A stretch of DNA of 64,000 bases from Atopobium deltae. Lineage in GTDB: Bacteria > Actinomycetota > Coriobacteriia > Coriobacteriales > Atopobiaceae. The stretch covers positions 208,450-272,449 of the forward strand of contig NZ_KQ959487.1 of assembly GCF_001552785.1 (NCBI RefSeq), given 5' to 3'. Made by a program: the position numbers and the translations under genes. Below are positions 17,900 to 27,849 of this stretch, in pieces; the stretch's first letter is position 1; the number at the start of each line of letters is the position of its first letter. The notes beneath the pieces were generated by a model. That model searched no databases, was not told where the DNA came from, and saw only the letters and a program-made list of their open reading frames with translations.

Positions 17900-20430
17900 G
17901 CAATCGGCGTGTACGTGTCTGACCAGGTCCCAAGCGTAGCGTGGGGATCGGCGTCCAGCGTGAGGGGCACAAACTGCTTCGCCTTGTAATTGCGCAGGGC
18001 ACAGACAGCAATCATCGCGCCATTATCGCCACAGACCGACATCGGGGGCACGGTCACGCGCACACCCATAGCACCAAACTTTTTGCGATACTCTTCGCGG
18101 AGCTGCGGATTTGCCGCCACGCCACCGCCAACACAAAAGTCGCGGACGCCTGTTTCCTTAACTGCGGTGATCGCCTTGGCAACCTGGACATCAATGACAG
18201 CCGCCTCGAAGGAGGCCGCCAGATCGGGCAGGTTAATGGGACGACCCGCCTTGTTCTCGCCCTCAATGTAGGTTATGACTGAGGTTTTAAGGCCAGAAAG
18301 CGAAAAACGATAATCGTGGCTGTGCATCATCGCGCGCGGAAAATGAATGGCTTTTTTGTTGCCTTTGGCAGCAAGCTTGCTGATCACGGGACCGCCCGGA
18401 TAGCCAAGGCCCAACGCCTTCGCGACCTTATCAAACGCCTCGCCCACCGCATCGTCAATGGTGGTGCCCAAAATGTCGTAATCGCCCCAGTCGCGCACGT
18501 GCACGAGCATGGTGTTGCCGCCCGAGACAAGACTCGCAATAAACGGCGGCTGCAGATCGGGCGTCTCGAACAAATTTGCCAACAGATGCCCCTCGAGATG
18601 GTGTACAGCAATAAGCGGCAAGGCAGCACCCGCACAAAGTCCCTTCGCAAACGCAACGCCCACAACGAGCGCTCCCACAAGGCCAGGACCTGCGGTAACA
18701 CCAACAGCGCTTAAGTCAGATGGTTCCAAGGTATTGCAGCCGAAGTGCGCTCCTGCTTGCGCCATGAGCTCTTCGAAGACACCCACGATGGCTTCTACAT
18801 GCTTACGAGAAGCGATCTCGGGAACGACGCCGCCGAAGCGCGCGTGAAAATCGAGTGATGTTGCCACGACGTTGCCACAGATTTGTCCTGTGGAGTCGAT
18901 GATGGCCATGCCTGTTTCGTCGCAGGACGATTCTATCGATAAGACCAAGTCACCTGCAGCTTTGAGTGCATCGAGCGTTTTTTGGCTGCGCGCCTCTGCC
19001 ACGATGGGCCAGGGGCGGATTGATGCCTGTGGGCGTGCTGCAACGAAAGCGGAGGTTGCTGTGGGCGCCGTGGACGCTGTGGACGCTTGGTCGAGCCCTG
19101 CCAGCGGCAGCACCGAGCGCATAATCAAGGCATCGCGAGAAGGCCCATAATACTGAGGACGTGTTCCTACCTGCACAAAGCCGAGCTTCTCGTACAGCTT
19201 ACGAGCGGCTGTGTTGTGCTCATATACCTCAAGCGAAATGGTTTGCGCATTGAGCATGTGCGCATCGTACGCAAGGCGCGCAATCAGCCGTGCCGCAATG
19301 CGGTGACGACGATGGTCAGGATGGACATCCACCGTCAAAATTTCAAAATCATCGCCCGCGAGCATGCCGCCCGCCACCGCAATAATGGTTCCCGTATCGT
19401 GCGCCACCCACCAACTGCGACCATCCGAGCTAAGCTCATCCGCAAAGTTCTGATAGGTCCACGCCTGATGCGGCGAGCCCTCAAAGCAAAGCTCATCGAG
19501 CTTGTGCACCGCTTCAAGATCGTTAATGCTCATCGGGCGAAATTGCAAGTGCCGATCAGCCAGCACGTCAGCCGTCCCCGTCACAAAAACCGAGGCAGGT
19601 GCCTGCATGCCAAGGCGTTTACGCTCGTTTTCTTCTGCATCCGACAAGCGCGTATAGACGGGCAACACCAGCGCTGGGTCACCATTGGCTCTATCGAGAA
19701 GAACACCTAAGCTTGCGTATCCACGCATTAGGCCTTCGGATGAGGGATACCAGAGTTTCTCGTCATCGCACACATATAGGCCTGCCTCTTCAAAAGAGGC
19801 GCGATGTTTAAGAAGTCCGTCGCCCACAAGTTGCAAGCTCGATGCTTCGGGCAGCTCAGCCCATTTTTGCGCCGCCTGGCGCGCTTTACACACCGTCTCG
19901 GTTGGAAAACGGCGATGTGCACCTGCGTCATCAAGGGTATAGAGCCCTGGGTACACTTCGCCGCGCATGGCATCGGCAACGACGCCAACGTTTCCGCGCA
20001 GGCCCGCTTTCCACGCTGACCACGCAACGCTATCGAGCGTAGAGGCTCCATACAGCGCGACCTTTGCGCTGCAGGCAAGGCCCTTGGCAGTGGCAATACC
20101 AATACGCACGCCCGTAAACGAACCAGGGCCGCGGCCCACCACAATGCCCTGCACGTCGCTCATTGTAAGACCCACATCGGCAAGCGCTTGTTGCGCCGTG
20201 ACAATAAGTTCGACGTTTGCCTGCCGTCTGCACGCATGATCGCGCACCGCAAGCATGTTGACCTGATCGTGCTCGTGGGTGTGCGTGCGGTTCCACTGTG
20301 CTACGCCGCAGACCAACATATCGGATGAGGTATCAATAACAAGCACGGTTTGTGTCTGCGGTTGTGGTTGCGGATCGTGTCCTAATTGCGCTTCGTGCTC
20401 TCGTTGCACTTCGTGTGGTAGTTCTGCCAT
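17884..20430 (-). CDS. tsaD: TsaB-RimI-TsaD three-domain fusion (tRNA t6A modification plus N-acetyltransferase)
   Basis: This 848-residue protein joins three normally separate proteins. TsaB (about residues 28-270) shows VLVIDTSS and GRGPGSFTGVRIG. RimI, a GNAT N-acetyltransferase (about 290-440), shows FRPMSINDLEAV, VDVHPDHRRHRIAARLI and NTAARKLYEKLGF. TsaD (about 490-848) shows LSIESSCDETGMAI, the metal-binding HHLEGH, and VSGGNTML. TsaD and TsaB with TsaE place threonylcarbamoyl on A37 of ANN-decoding tRNAs; RimI acetylates ribosomal protein S18. A linker of about 40 residues rich in Ala, Thr and Ser separates RimI from TsaD. The ATG at 20430 follows GAAGGA; an ATG 5 codons upstream (20445) is possible. 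tsaE lies 30 bases upstream. Confidence 0.95.
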   Translation of the reverse strand: MAELPHEVQREHEAQLGHDPQPQPQTQTVLVIDTSSDMLVCGVAQWNRTHTHEHDQVNMLAVRDHACRRQANVELIVTAQQALADVGLTMSDVQGIVVGRGPGSFTGVRIGIATAKGLACSAKVALYGASTLDSVAWSAWKAGLRGNVGVVADAMRGEVYPGLYTLDDAGAHRRFPTETVCKARQAAQKWAELPEASSLQLVGDGLLKHRASFEEAGLYVCDDEKLWYPSSEGLMRGYASLGVLLDRANGDPALVLPVYTRLSDAEENERKRLGMQAPASVFVTGTADVLADRHLQFRPMSINDLEAVHKLDELCFEGSPHQAWTYQNFADELSSDGRSWWVAHDTGTIIAVAGGMLAGDDFEILTVDVHPDHRRHRIAARLIARLAYDAHMLNAQTISLEVYEHNTAARKLYEKLGFVQVGTRPQYYGPSRDALIMRSVLPLAGLDQASTASTAPTATSAFVAARPQASIRPWPIVAEARSQKTLDALKAAGDLVLSIESSCDETGMAIIDSTGQICGNVVATSLDFHARFGGVVPEIASRKHVEAIVGVFEELMAQAGAHFGCNTLEPSDLSAVGVTAGPGLVGALVVGVAFAKGLCAGAALPLIAVHHLEGHLLANLFETPDLQPPFIASLVSGGNTMLVHVRDWGDYDILGTTIDDAVGEAFDKVAKALGLGYPGGPVISKLAAKGNKKAIHFPRAMMHSHDYRFSLSGLKTSVITYIEGENKAGRPINLPDLAASFEAAVIDVQVAKAITAVKETGVRDFCVGGGVAANPQLREEYRKKFGAMGVRVTVPPMSVCGDNGAMIAVCALRNYKAKQFVPLTLDADPHATLGTWSDTYTPIAKSWR

Positions 20431-20459
20431 ATATCCTTCATTCATGCTCTTGTAAGAGC

Positions 20460-20996
20460 TTATACATCAAAGCGCTGAGCAAGTTGCTCCACTAATTGAG
20501 AAGCCCGTGCCCCGCGAGGGTGTAAGCTAATACGACGCGGTGGCTCTATACCAGCTGCTACCTCGCTATCAAGACGCGTGAGATACACATCAAGCCCGTC
20601 GTCGCCCAGTTCATCCAAAAATTGTTCGCCCCATTCGATAACACAGGGACCATCTGCCCCCAGCACATCCCAAAGACCTGTATCTCCGAGTTGCTCCGCA
20701 TCGTTTAAGCGATATAAATCAAAGTGATACAAGGGCAAGGTTGTGCCCTCGTAGACCATCTGAATGGTAAAGGTTGGACTCGTCACTTCTTCATGCACGC
20801 CCATCCCCTGTGCAATACCCTTGGTCATTTGCGTTTTCCCGGCACCAAGGTCTCCCGTTAAAACGAGAACATCGCCTGCCTGCAAGCAAGCACCAAGCTG
20901 TATGCCAAAGTCACACGTTGCGTCGCAACTCGTCGATATATAGGTATGAGCATCGCACTTTTTGATGCCCTCAGATGGCAGAGCTTCTGATGTCAT
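20460..20996 (-). CDS. tsaE: tRNA threonylcarbamoyladenosine biosynthesis ATPase TsaE
   Basis: The 178-residue protein has the TsaE pattern: Walker A in LTGDLGAGKTQMTKGIAQ, SPTFTIQMVYEG, the LYHFDLYRL segment and the late CVIEWGEQF. TsaE is the ATPase that keeps the TsaB-TsaD complex cycling in t6A synthesis. The gene lies directly upstream of the tsaB-rimI-tsaD fusion, so all bacterial-specific t6A genes except tsaC are adjacent here. The C-terminal 40 residues are longer and less conserved than usual. Confidence 0.93.
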   Translation of the reverse strand: MTSEALPSEGIKKCDAHTYISTSCDATCDFGIQLGACLQAGDVLVLTGDLGAGKTQMTKGIAQGMGVHEEVTSPTFTIQMVYEGTTLPLYHFDLYRLNDAEQLGDTGLWDVLGADGPCVIEWGEQFLDELGDDGLDVYLTRLDSEVAAGIEPPRRISLHPRGARASQLVEQLAQRFDV

Positions 20997-21007
20997 ATTG
21001 GTGCCTC

Positions 21008-22180
21008 TTACACGTAGACCTTCTCGAGGCGCATGCCAAAGTTGCAGGTCACCTCATAGTTAATGGTGTTTCGCAGTGCAGCTATATCGTCGGCCGTAAT
21101 GCTGTAGTTATCGTCTGAACCCATAAGAATGACGTGGTCACCGATCGCAACGGGACGCTGCTGATTGTAACTGCGACTGGTGAGGTCGACGGCAAACATG
21201 CACTGGTCCATGCAAATGCGACCAACCTGTTGACAGAGCTGACCTGCGGCAATAACCTGCATCTTGTTTGAAAGCACGCGCGAAAGGCCATCGGCATAGC
21301 CCACGGGAATGGTTGCAATTTGTATATTTTGCTTAGGCACACGATAGGTAAAACCATAGCTCACGCCATCGCCGACCGCAGGAATATGCGTACGTGTGAC
21401 GCGCGCATGCACACTCATCACAGGGCGAAGATCAATGTAGGGCATGGTGGTTTGTGCAGCATGCAGACCATACAAGCCAATGCCAACGCGGCACATGTCG
21501 TGCTGCGTTGCGGGATGCAAAATGGTTGCAGGCGTATTGTTGCAATGCACTAATCCGTGCTCAAGACCTGCGTCCTCAAGCGCCGAAACCGCATTCATAA
21601 AACGAGAATACTGCAGGTCAAAGTCCCATCCCTGCAGCTCATCGGCAGTAGCAAAGTGTGTAAAAATGCCCGCACACTCCAAACCGCGATGAAAATCGAT
21701 CATTTGACGAAATTCCAACACGTCTTGCGGCTGCAAGCCAATGCGGTTCATGCCTGTGTCAACAACCAAGTGGTACGATGCCACGCGATGCGCAAGTGAT
21801 GCTTGTTCGCCCAGCGCAAGGGCAAAATCCTTAGTATAAACGGAGGGCATGATGTTATATTCCAGCAGGGCAGGGATCGCCGTGGCGGGCGGTTCCGATA
21901 AGACCAAGATGGGCTTGGTAATACCAGCCTTGCGCAGGGCCACACCCTCCAAAACGGTCGCAACCGCAAATTGATCCGCCCCCGCGTTTGCCATGATTTT
22001 TGCGCAGGTCGCGGCCCCATGCCCGTAGGCGTCGGCTTTGACAACACACATCATTTTTTTGCGAGGAGCAATGCAATTGCGCCAAGCGCGGGTGTTATAG
22101 CGCAAGGCTCCCTGATCAATTTCTACCCACGACCAGCGGGTATCGGGCGCATAGCTTGCATCGGGAGAATAGCTTGCCAT
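21008..22180 (-). CDS. alr: Alanine racemase
   Basis: This 390-residue PLP enzyme interconverts L- and D-alanine for peptidoglycan. The PLP lysine is in MCVVKADAYGHGA near residue 45. LVVDTGMNRIGL, the GIFTHFATAD segment, VGIGLYGL and the IPVGYADGLSR stretch follow, and GRICMDQCMFAVDL contains the catalytic region of the partner face. The start at MASYSPDASYAPDT follows AAGGAGC; an upstream 18-residue extension is less likely. nnr ends 5 bases upstream. Confidence 0.96.
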   Translation of the reverse strand: MASYSPDASYAPDTRWSWVEIDQGALRYNTRAWRNCIAPRKKMMCVVKADAYGHGAATCAKIMANAGADQFAVATVLEGVALRKAGITKPILVLSEPPATAIPALLEYNIMPSVYTKDFALALGEQASLAHRVASYHLVVDTGMNRIGLQPQDVLEFRQMIDFHRGLECAGIFTHFATADELQGWDFDLQYSRFMNAVSALEDAGLEHGLVHCNNTPATILHPATQHDMCRVGIGLYGLHAAQTTMPYIDLRPVMSVHARVTRTHIPAVGDGVSYGFTYRVPKQNIQIATIPVGYADGLSRVLSNKMQVIAAGQLCQQVGRICMDQCMFAVDLTSRSYNQQRPVAIGDHVILMGSDDNYSITADDIAALRNTINYEVTCNFGMRLEKVYV

Positions 22181-22184
22181 AACG

Positions 22185-23897
22185 CTACAGCTCCTTATGC
22201 TTGTGAGATCTTCTGAGTTCGCTCGTGGCATCAATGTCGTTGGAGGTGTTTTGTGCGTCAGCGGTCACGGCGCTCACAGCAGAGTCACCATCGTCCGTGC
22301 CGCCCACCGCGACCAGGTGCTCCAACGCGTCGGTTGCGCGCCCAAGCTGCTGCACTAAATCGTTGGCCATAACGCCGCGAGTTCCAAAGGTCTTCTCGGC
22401 AAGAAGGGCACAACGAGCATGAATCTCGCAGGCAAAGGCGCAGAACAGCGGCAACTGAGTCGGATCGATGGCTGCTTTTGCGAGGCGCGCGGCAATAATG
22501 CCCGCAAGCACGTCGCCCGACCCAGCGGTCGCCAACGATACGGGACCTGGCTTGGGGAGCACAGCCGACTCGACGCCCACGCAGGCAGTTGCGTTGCCTT
22601 TTGCCACAATGGTAAATTCCGAGCCGCCGTCGGCCCACACAATGCGACGCGCCGCCTCGAGTGCCGAGGTCAACGAGTCGGGAGGCGTGTCGGGAAGCCC
22701 CATGAGGCGTCCCAGCTCACGGCGGTGCGGCGTCAAAATCAAGGGTGCATTGCGGCGCACAAGCTCGGGGTAATTATCAAGGCGATTCTCGGTAATGCGC
22801 GCCAAACAATTCAGGGCATCCGCATCCATGACAAGCGGCACCTTGACGCCCAACAGGCCCGAACACAGCGAGGTGGTCGCGGCCGTTACGCGTATGCCGG
22901 GGCCCACCAACACACAGTCTGCGCGTTCGGCAAGTTTGACGATAATATCGTGTGCTTCTTCCGAGAAGGTCCCCGTGTCTGCATCGTACGGGCAGGGAAT
23001 GACAGGGATTTCGACAAGTTGTGTTTGTACGATACCTGCAATGCAAGCAGGTACGGCCAAGCTCACATAGCCCGCACCAGCGCGTGCTGCGGCACGTGCT
23101 GCCAAAATTGCAGCTCCAGGATAGCGAGAAGATCCCGCCACGACCAATACACAGCCTCGTCCATACTTATCGGCCACAGCAGTGGGCATGGGTAAGATGT
23201 CCAAGTAATCGCTTGTCTCGCAACGCCAAGCAACGGGATCGGCCTTTAAGACAAACTCTTCGGTTTGTTCGGCAAGCGGTGCAATGACGATGGAGCCGCA
23301 AGCATCACGGCCCTTATCGGCCAAAAGGCCTGGCTTGAGCGCAATCATGGTTACGGTGACATCGGCGTAGATGCAAGCGCCGTGTATGTGGCCCGTCTGC
23401 GCCGAAAGTCCGCTGGGAACGTCGACAGCCACTGCAGGCACGCCGCTCATGTTGATAGCATCGATCCAAATATTAAAAGGTGCGGTGGGCGTCTCGCGAA
23501 AACCAGTGCCGAGCATGGCGTCAACCACAACGTCTGTCGTGAAGAGAAGCTCCTCGAGCTGGGCACGTGGAGGCGCAACTTGCACAACCACACCTGCTGC
23601 TACCGCACTGCGGGCAGCCACGAGCGCCAAATCGCTCTGCAGCGACTCGGGTGCCACGGGGCTCACCACCGTAGGAACAATGTCGTAGCGCAGCAACTCT
23701 TCAGCTGCAACCCAACCGTCACCACCGTTGTTACCCATACCTACAAAAATAAGTGCTCTACGGACACCATCCATATGCGCCACTTCTTGTGCAACCGCCA
23801 AACCAGCACGGTGCATAAGCTCGGAAATACTTATGCCAGAGCGATTCAAACTGGTTTCGACGAACTTAATGTCTTCGACATTAAGAACTGGTTGCAT
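22185..23897 (-). CDS. nnr: Bifunctional NAD(P)HX epimerase / ADP-dependent NAD(P)HX dehydratase
   Basis: This 570-residue protein repairs hydrated NAD(P)H. The N-terminal YjeF_N domain (to about residue 220) shows IFVGMGNNGGDGWVAAE and DAMLGTGF. The C-terminal carbohydrate-kinase-like domain shows CVLVVAGSSRYPGAAILAARAAAR, LVGPGI, a LTPHRRELGRL segment and the late ATAGSGDVLAGIIAA motif. About 45 extra residues at the C-terminus are rich in Asp, Val and Thr. It lies between acpS and alr, a common actinobacterial arrangement. Dispersed motif copies lie at 22389 (AEKTF) and 23125. Confidence 0.94.
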   Translation of the reverse strand: MQPVLNVEDIKFVETSLNRSGISISELMHRAGLAVAQEVAHMDGVRRALIFVGMGNNGGDGWVAAEELLRYDIVPTVVSPVAPESLQSDLALVAARSAVAAGVVVQVAPPRAQLEELLFTTDVVVDAMLGTGFRETPTAPFNIWIDAINMSGVPAVAVDVPSGLSAQTGHIHGACIYADVTVTMIALKPGLLADKGRDACGSIVIAPLAEQTEEFVLKADPVAWRCETSDYLDILPMPTAVADKYGRGCVLVVAGSSRYPGAAILAARAAARAGAGYVSLAVPACIAGIVQTQLVEIPVIPCPYDADTGTFSEEAHDIIVKLAERADCVLVGPGIRVTAATTSLCSGLLGVKVPLVMDADALNCLARITENRLDNYPELVRRNAPLILTPHRRELGRLMGLPDTPPDSLTSALEAARRIVWADGGSEFTIVAKGNATACVGVESAVLPKPGPVSLATAGSGDVLAGIIAARLAKAAIDPTQLPLFCAFACEIHARCALLAEKTFGTRGVMANDLVQQLGRATDALEHLVAVGGTDDGDSAVSAVTADAQNTSNDIDATSELRRSHKHKEL

Positions 23898-23906
23898 AGC
23901 GCATCA

Positions 23907-24476
23907 CTACTCCTTGCGTGAGATATTGTCGTTGTCACTGCGGGCGGCGTTGTTATTAGTATTATACGTGCTCTTACATGAGCTGACATTCTCAATTTGC
24001 ATATGCTCAAGCTCGTCGAGGACGCTGCGTGCCTCCCTAAACGAAGCTGCGAGCTCGGCTTTTTGATCGGATTTCTCGTCGAGCTTGGGGCGCACCTGCT
24101 CAGTCACGGCAACAGCATTGGCAATAGCGACCTCGTGGGTGAACGAAAGCGAAAGTGCGATTTCTAAAACCCCCTGCTCTTGCGCAATCTGCGCCGCTTT
24201 TCTTTGCAACAGCGCCAAGGGCTTTCCGTAACTGTCATGCGAAACCGAAATATCCTGTGCGCTAATCCCTTGCGAGAATCCCGTTCCTAGCGCTTTGAGT
24301 ATGGCTTCCTTCGCTGCAAAACGGCAGGCAAAATGCTGTGCGGGGCGCGCCTTTGCCTGGCAATAGGCCCGCTCTTCGTCGGTAAATAAACGCTTCGCAA
24401 TGCCAGGCGTGCGCGCAAGGGCACGCTCCATGCGAGCGATTTCAAAAATATCGACTCCTACACCTGCAACCGCCAT
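23907..24476 (-). CDS. acpS: Holo-[acyl-carrier-protein] synthase with C-terminal extension
   Basis: The first 125 or so residues are a standard AcpS. VGVDIFEIARM holds the metal-binding aspartate, and FAAKEAILKALGTG holds the second metal ligand. The enzyme moves phosphopantetheine from CoA to acyl carrier protein. The remaining 60 or so residues are charged, rich in E, K, S and N, and not part of the family. The start at MAVAGVGVD follows GAGAAGG. Confidence 0.9.
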   Translation of the reverse strand: MAVAGVGVDIFEIARMERALARTPGIAKRLFTDEERAYCQAKARPAQHFACRFAAKEAILKALGTGFSQGISAQDISVSHDSYGKPLALLQRKAAQIAQEQGVLEIALSLSFTHEVAIANAVAVTEQVRPKLDEKSDQKAELAASFREARSVLDELEHMQIENVSSCKSTYNTNNNAARSDNDNISRKE

Positions 24477-24553
24477 GACCTTCTCGCCTATTCCACCTCG
24501 TGTGCTCGAACGAACTACTCGACCGCCGTACTCATCCAACGCGCTCAAACGAA

Positions 24554-26401
24554 CTATTCCACCGTAACCGATTTTGCCAAGTTGCGGGGCTTATCGACAT
24601 CGCAATGACGCGCCAAGGCAACGTAGCGAGCCAACATCTGCAGATGCACAACCGCCACGATGGGCATAAACAAATCCTCGCTCATCTGCGGAATCCACAG
24701 CACGTTGTGGCACAGCGCCGCCACATCGCTGTCGTGATCGGTCGCCACCGCAATGCAATGCGCACCGCGGGCAATAACCTCTTCGATGTTCGAAATGGTC
24801 TTATCGTGCACCTTATCCTGCGGCACAATGGCCACCACGGGAAAGTCCTTTTCAAGAAGGGCGATGGGGCCGTGCTTCATCTCGCCAGCGGGATAGGATT
24901 CGGCGTGCAAATAGCTGATTTCCTTGAGTTTGAGGGCACCTTCGGCAGCGGTGGTGGCATTCACGCCACGACCCAAAAACAGGCTGGAGCTCGCATTGGC
25001 AAAGGCGCGCGCGGCAACCTTGTCCTGCCAGCTGCGTGTCAGCACTTCTCGAATAAGTGACGGCAACTCACACAGCGCCTCAAACTTGTGCTTCACCTGC
25101 GCAAGATCCATATGATGTGTACGATGCGCGATGTACAGCGCTAGCAAAATGGCTGCAACCATCTGCGCCGTGTAGGCCTTCGTGGAGCATACGCATACCT
25201 CGGGACCTGCTTGGATGTACAGCACGCCATCGCTTTCGCGCGCGGCCGTTGAGCCTAACACGTTAGTAATCGCAAAGATGCGCGCGCCGAGCCCCTTCAT
25301 CTTGCGTGCGGCCGAAAGCGTATCGGCCGTCTCGCCCGATTGCGAAATAATGACACACAGCGTGTGGTCGGTGACCAGCACGTCTTGGTAGATAAATTCG
25401 GAAGCGGTTTCGACCACCACGGGAATGCGCGCCCAGGTCTCGATGACGGTACGGGCGATAAGACCCACGTGGTAGCTCGTGCCACAAGCGACAACATAAA
25501 TGCGGTCGATGGCAGCGACTTCGTCGTCGCTCATTTTGAGCTCGTCAAGCACGATGCCCTTCTCGGAAAGGCGATCCTTGAGCAAGCGCTCCAAGGCGTC
25601 GGGCTGTTCGGCAATCTCTTTGGCCATAAAATCGGGGTAGCCGCCCAAGGTTGCCGCGGAAGCCTCCCAGTCGATGGCATAGGTGCTGGGATGCGTCACA
25701 ACACTACCATTGGACTCAACGACGTGGACGCCACCTTTACGAGACAAGCGCGCAAGCTGACCGTCTTCGAGCTGAATCACCTCGGCAGCCTTGCCTGCGA
25801 GCGCCGAAACATCAGAAGCCGCATAGACGCCATCGGCAGCTTGAGCAATAACCAAAGGCGAATGATTGCGTGCAACAACAATCTCGTCGGGAGCATCGGC
25901 GCACAGCACCGCAAGGGCCCATGAGCCGCGCAAACGTCCGCAGACAATACGCACGGCGTGCAGCAAGTCGCCCTTCGCGGGACCACGCATGGACTCCTCA
26001 ATAAGATGGGCAATAACCTCGGAGTCAGTGTCGGAGACAAAACTATGCCCTGCTGCAAGAAGCTGCTCTTTGAGGCTGCGGTAATTCTCGATAATACCAT
26101 TGTGCACGATGGCAATACGGCCCGTGCAGTCGAGATGCGGGTGGGAATTTTTGTCCGAGGGTGCACCATGCGTTGCCCAGCGTGTGTGGGCAATGCCAGC
26201 CGTCCCCAACAGATTGGCAGTCGAGGCCCGCTCGGCCAACACCGAAACGCGGCCAACGCATTTCACGCCATGGAGGCCGCCATCGACAGAAAGTACTTCA
26301 ATACCTGCGGAGTCATAGCCACGATACTCCAGGGCGGCTAGTCCTTGCAGCAAAAATGGGGCGGCCTGTTTTGTGCCAACATATCCAACGATTCCGCACA
26401 T
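24554..26401 (-). CDS. glmS: Glutamine-fructose-6-phosphate aminotransferase (isomerizing)
   Basis: The 615-residue enzyme makes glucosamine 6-phosphate from fructose 6-phosphate and glutamine, the first step to UDP-GlcNAc. The N-terminal Cys-2 glutaminase (MCGIVGYVG, LEYRGYDSAG, HTRWATHG) is followed by two SIS sugar-isomerase domains with VACGTSYHVGL and a late GRGVNATTAAEGALKLKEISY segment, ending in DKPRNLAKSVTVE. SD AGGAGG precedes the ATG. glmM lies immediately upstream. No glmS ribozyme was recognised in the 73-base gap. Confidence 0.97.
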   Translation of the reverse strand: MCGIVGYVGTKQAAPFLLQGLAALEYRGYDSAGIEVLSVDGGLHGVKCVGRVSVLAERASTANLLGTAGIAHTRWATHGAPSDKNSHPHLDCTGRIAIVHNGIIENYRSLKEQLLAAGHSFVSDTDSEVIAHLIEESMRGPAKGDLLHAVRIVCGRLRGSWALAVLCADAPDEIVVARNHSPLVIAQAADGVYAASDVSALAGKAAEVIQLEDGQLARLSRKGGVHVVESNGSVVTHPSTYAIDWEASAATLGGYPDFMAKEIAEQPDALERLLKDRLSEKGIVLDELKMSDDEVAAIDRIYVVACGTSYHVGLIARTVIETWARIPVVVETASEFIYQDVLVTDHTLCVIISQSGETADTLSAARKMKGLGARIFAITNVLGSTAARESDGVLYIQAGPEVCVCSTKAYTAQMVAAILLALYIAHRTHHMDLAQVKHKFEALCELPSLIREVLTRSWQDKVAARAFANASSSLFLGRGVNATTAAEGALKLKEISYLHAESYPAGEMKHGPIALLEKDFPVVAIVPQDKVHDKTISNIEEVIARGAHCIAVATDHDSDVAALCHNVLWIPQMSEDLFMPIVAVVHLQMLARYVALARHCDVDKPRNLAKSVTVE

Positions 26402-26474
26402 ACAACCTCCTGTGTATACGGGTACGACTGCAGAGTATGCATCGCGCGCTTACGCCCGCAAGCGTGCGCGCAGT

Positions 26475-27809
26475 CTATGCAAACTGCTTAAGCGCAGCGA
26501 TCACAATCTTGTTTGCTTCTTGACAGAGTTTCTCTTCAGGGGCTTCGGCCAACACGCGTACCAACGACTCGGTTCCCGAGGCGCGCACCAGTACACGGCC
26601 ATTGCCCCCCAAGAACTTCTCGGCCTGCTGCACTGCCTGCTGCACCTCTGCAGAGGCCATGGCCTGGTACTTATCGGCCACGCGAATATTATCGAGCTGC
26701 TGCGGATACAACGTCACGGGACGCACGAGCTCAGAGAGGGTTTCGCGCTCTGCACGAATGACCTCCATGATGCGTAGGCTGGTCATAATGCCGTCGCCCG
26801 TGGTTTCCAGATCACCGAAAATGATATGACCCGACTGCTCGCCGCCCAGCGAGTAACCATGTTTACGCATACAGGCGTAGACGTTTTTATCGCCCACGTC
26901 GGTCTTCTCATACGCAATGTGCGCGACATCAAATGCTTTGAACAAACCAAAGTTAGACATAACTGTCGGTACCACCGTGCCCGCAGCCAAGCGCCCGTGC
27001 TTGTTTAAGTATTTGGCGCAGACGTACAGAATGAGGTCGCCATCAACCACGTGGCCGCGCTCATCAACCGCAATGCAGCGGTCGGCGTCGCCGTCGTAGG
27101 CAAAGCCCACGTCAAGACCCTGCTCTACCACATGGCGCTGGAGCACCTCAATGTGAGTGGAGCCAGAATCGACATTAATATTAAAGCCGTTGGGGGTGTT
27201 ATTAATCACGCGAACATCGGCGCCCAGCGCGTCAAATACGGGCTTCGCAACGCTGGAAGCAGCACCGTTGGCGCAGTCCAGACCAACCTTAACGCCCTGC
27301 AGCGAGAAGTTGGCACTGGAAATCAAATGCGCAATGTAGCGGTTGCGACCCTGCATATAATCAACGGTGCAACCAATCGCATTACCCGTCGCCAAGGGAA
27401 GCTCGAACGTATCGTCAATATAATCCTCAGCCTGCTGCAGAACTTCCTCTTCCATCTTGAAGCCCTTGGAGTTGACCAGCTTGATGCCATTATCGGTAAA
27501 GGGATTATGGCTTGCGGTAATAGCAATGCCGCAGTCAAAGTTGGCATCGATCGTCTCGTAACACACACCTGGCGTGGGAATGACGTGCAGCAAGTAGGCG
27601 TCGGCTCCCGAAGCCACCAGACCAGAAATAAGCGCTGCCTCAAACATGTAGCTCGAACGGCGGGTGTCTTTTCCTATAACAATACGGGCTTTGCGCTCGT
27701 TGCGCGCACCATAGTACCAACCAATAAATCGGCCGATTTTGTAGGCATGATCTACGTTAAGTCCTTCATTTGCTTTGCCTCTGAAGCCATCGGTTCCAAA
27801 GTACTTCAT
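26475..27809 (-). CDS. glmM: Phosphoglucosamine mutase
   Basis: This 444-residue enzyme converts glucosamine 6-phosphate to glucosamine 1-phosphate, the step after GlmS. It starts MKYFGTDGFRG. The phosphoserine loop is ITASHNPFTDNG, the metal-binding loop is FAYDGDADRCIAVD, and GGEQSGHIIF and a late RASGTESLVRV phosphate-binding loop follow. The start follows a CAGGAGG site. Cell-wall precursor genes glmM and glmS are adjacent and probably co-transcribed. Confidence 0.97.
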   Translation of the reverse strand: MKYFGTDGFRGKANEGLNVDHAYKIGRFIGWYYGARNERKARIVIGKDTRRSSYMFEAALISGLVASGADAYLLHVIPTPGVCYETIDANFDCGIAITASHNPFTDNGIKLVNSKGFKMEEEVLQQAEDYIDDTFELPLATGNAIGCTVDYMQGRNRYIAHLISSANFSLQGVKVGLDCANGAASSVAKPVFDALGADVRVINNTPNGFNINVDSGSTHIEVLQRHVVEQGLDVGFAYDGDADRCIAVDERGHVVDGDLILYVCAKYLNKHGRLAAGTVVPTVMSNFGLFKAFDVAHIAYEKTDVGDKNVYACMRKHGYSLGGEQSGHIIFGDLETTGDGIMTSLRIMEVIRAERETLSELVRPVTLYPQQLDNIRVADKYQAMASAEVQQAVQQAEKFLGGNGRVLVRASGTESLVRVLAEAPEEKLCQEANKIVIAALKQFA

Positions 27810-27849
27810 AGTGCCTCCTGTCATTTTGCTTGTACTATAGTACCCCATA

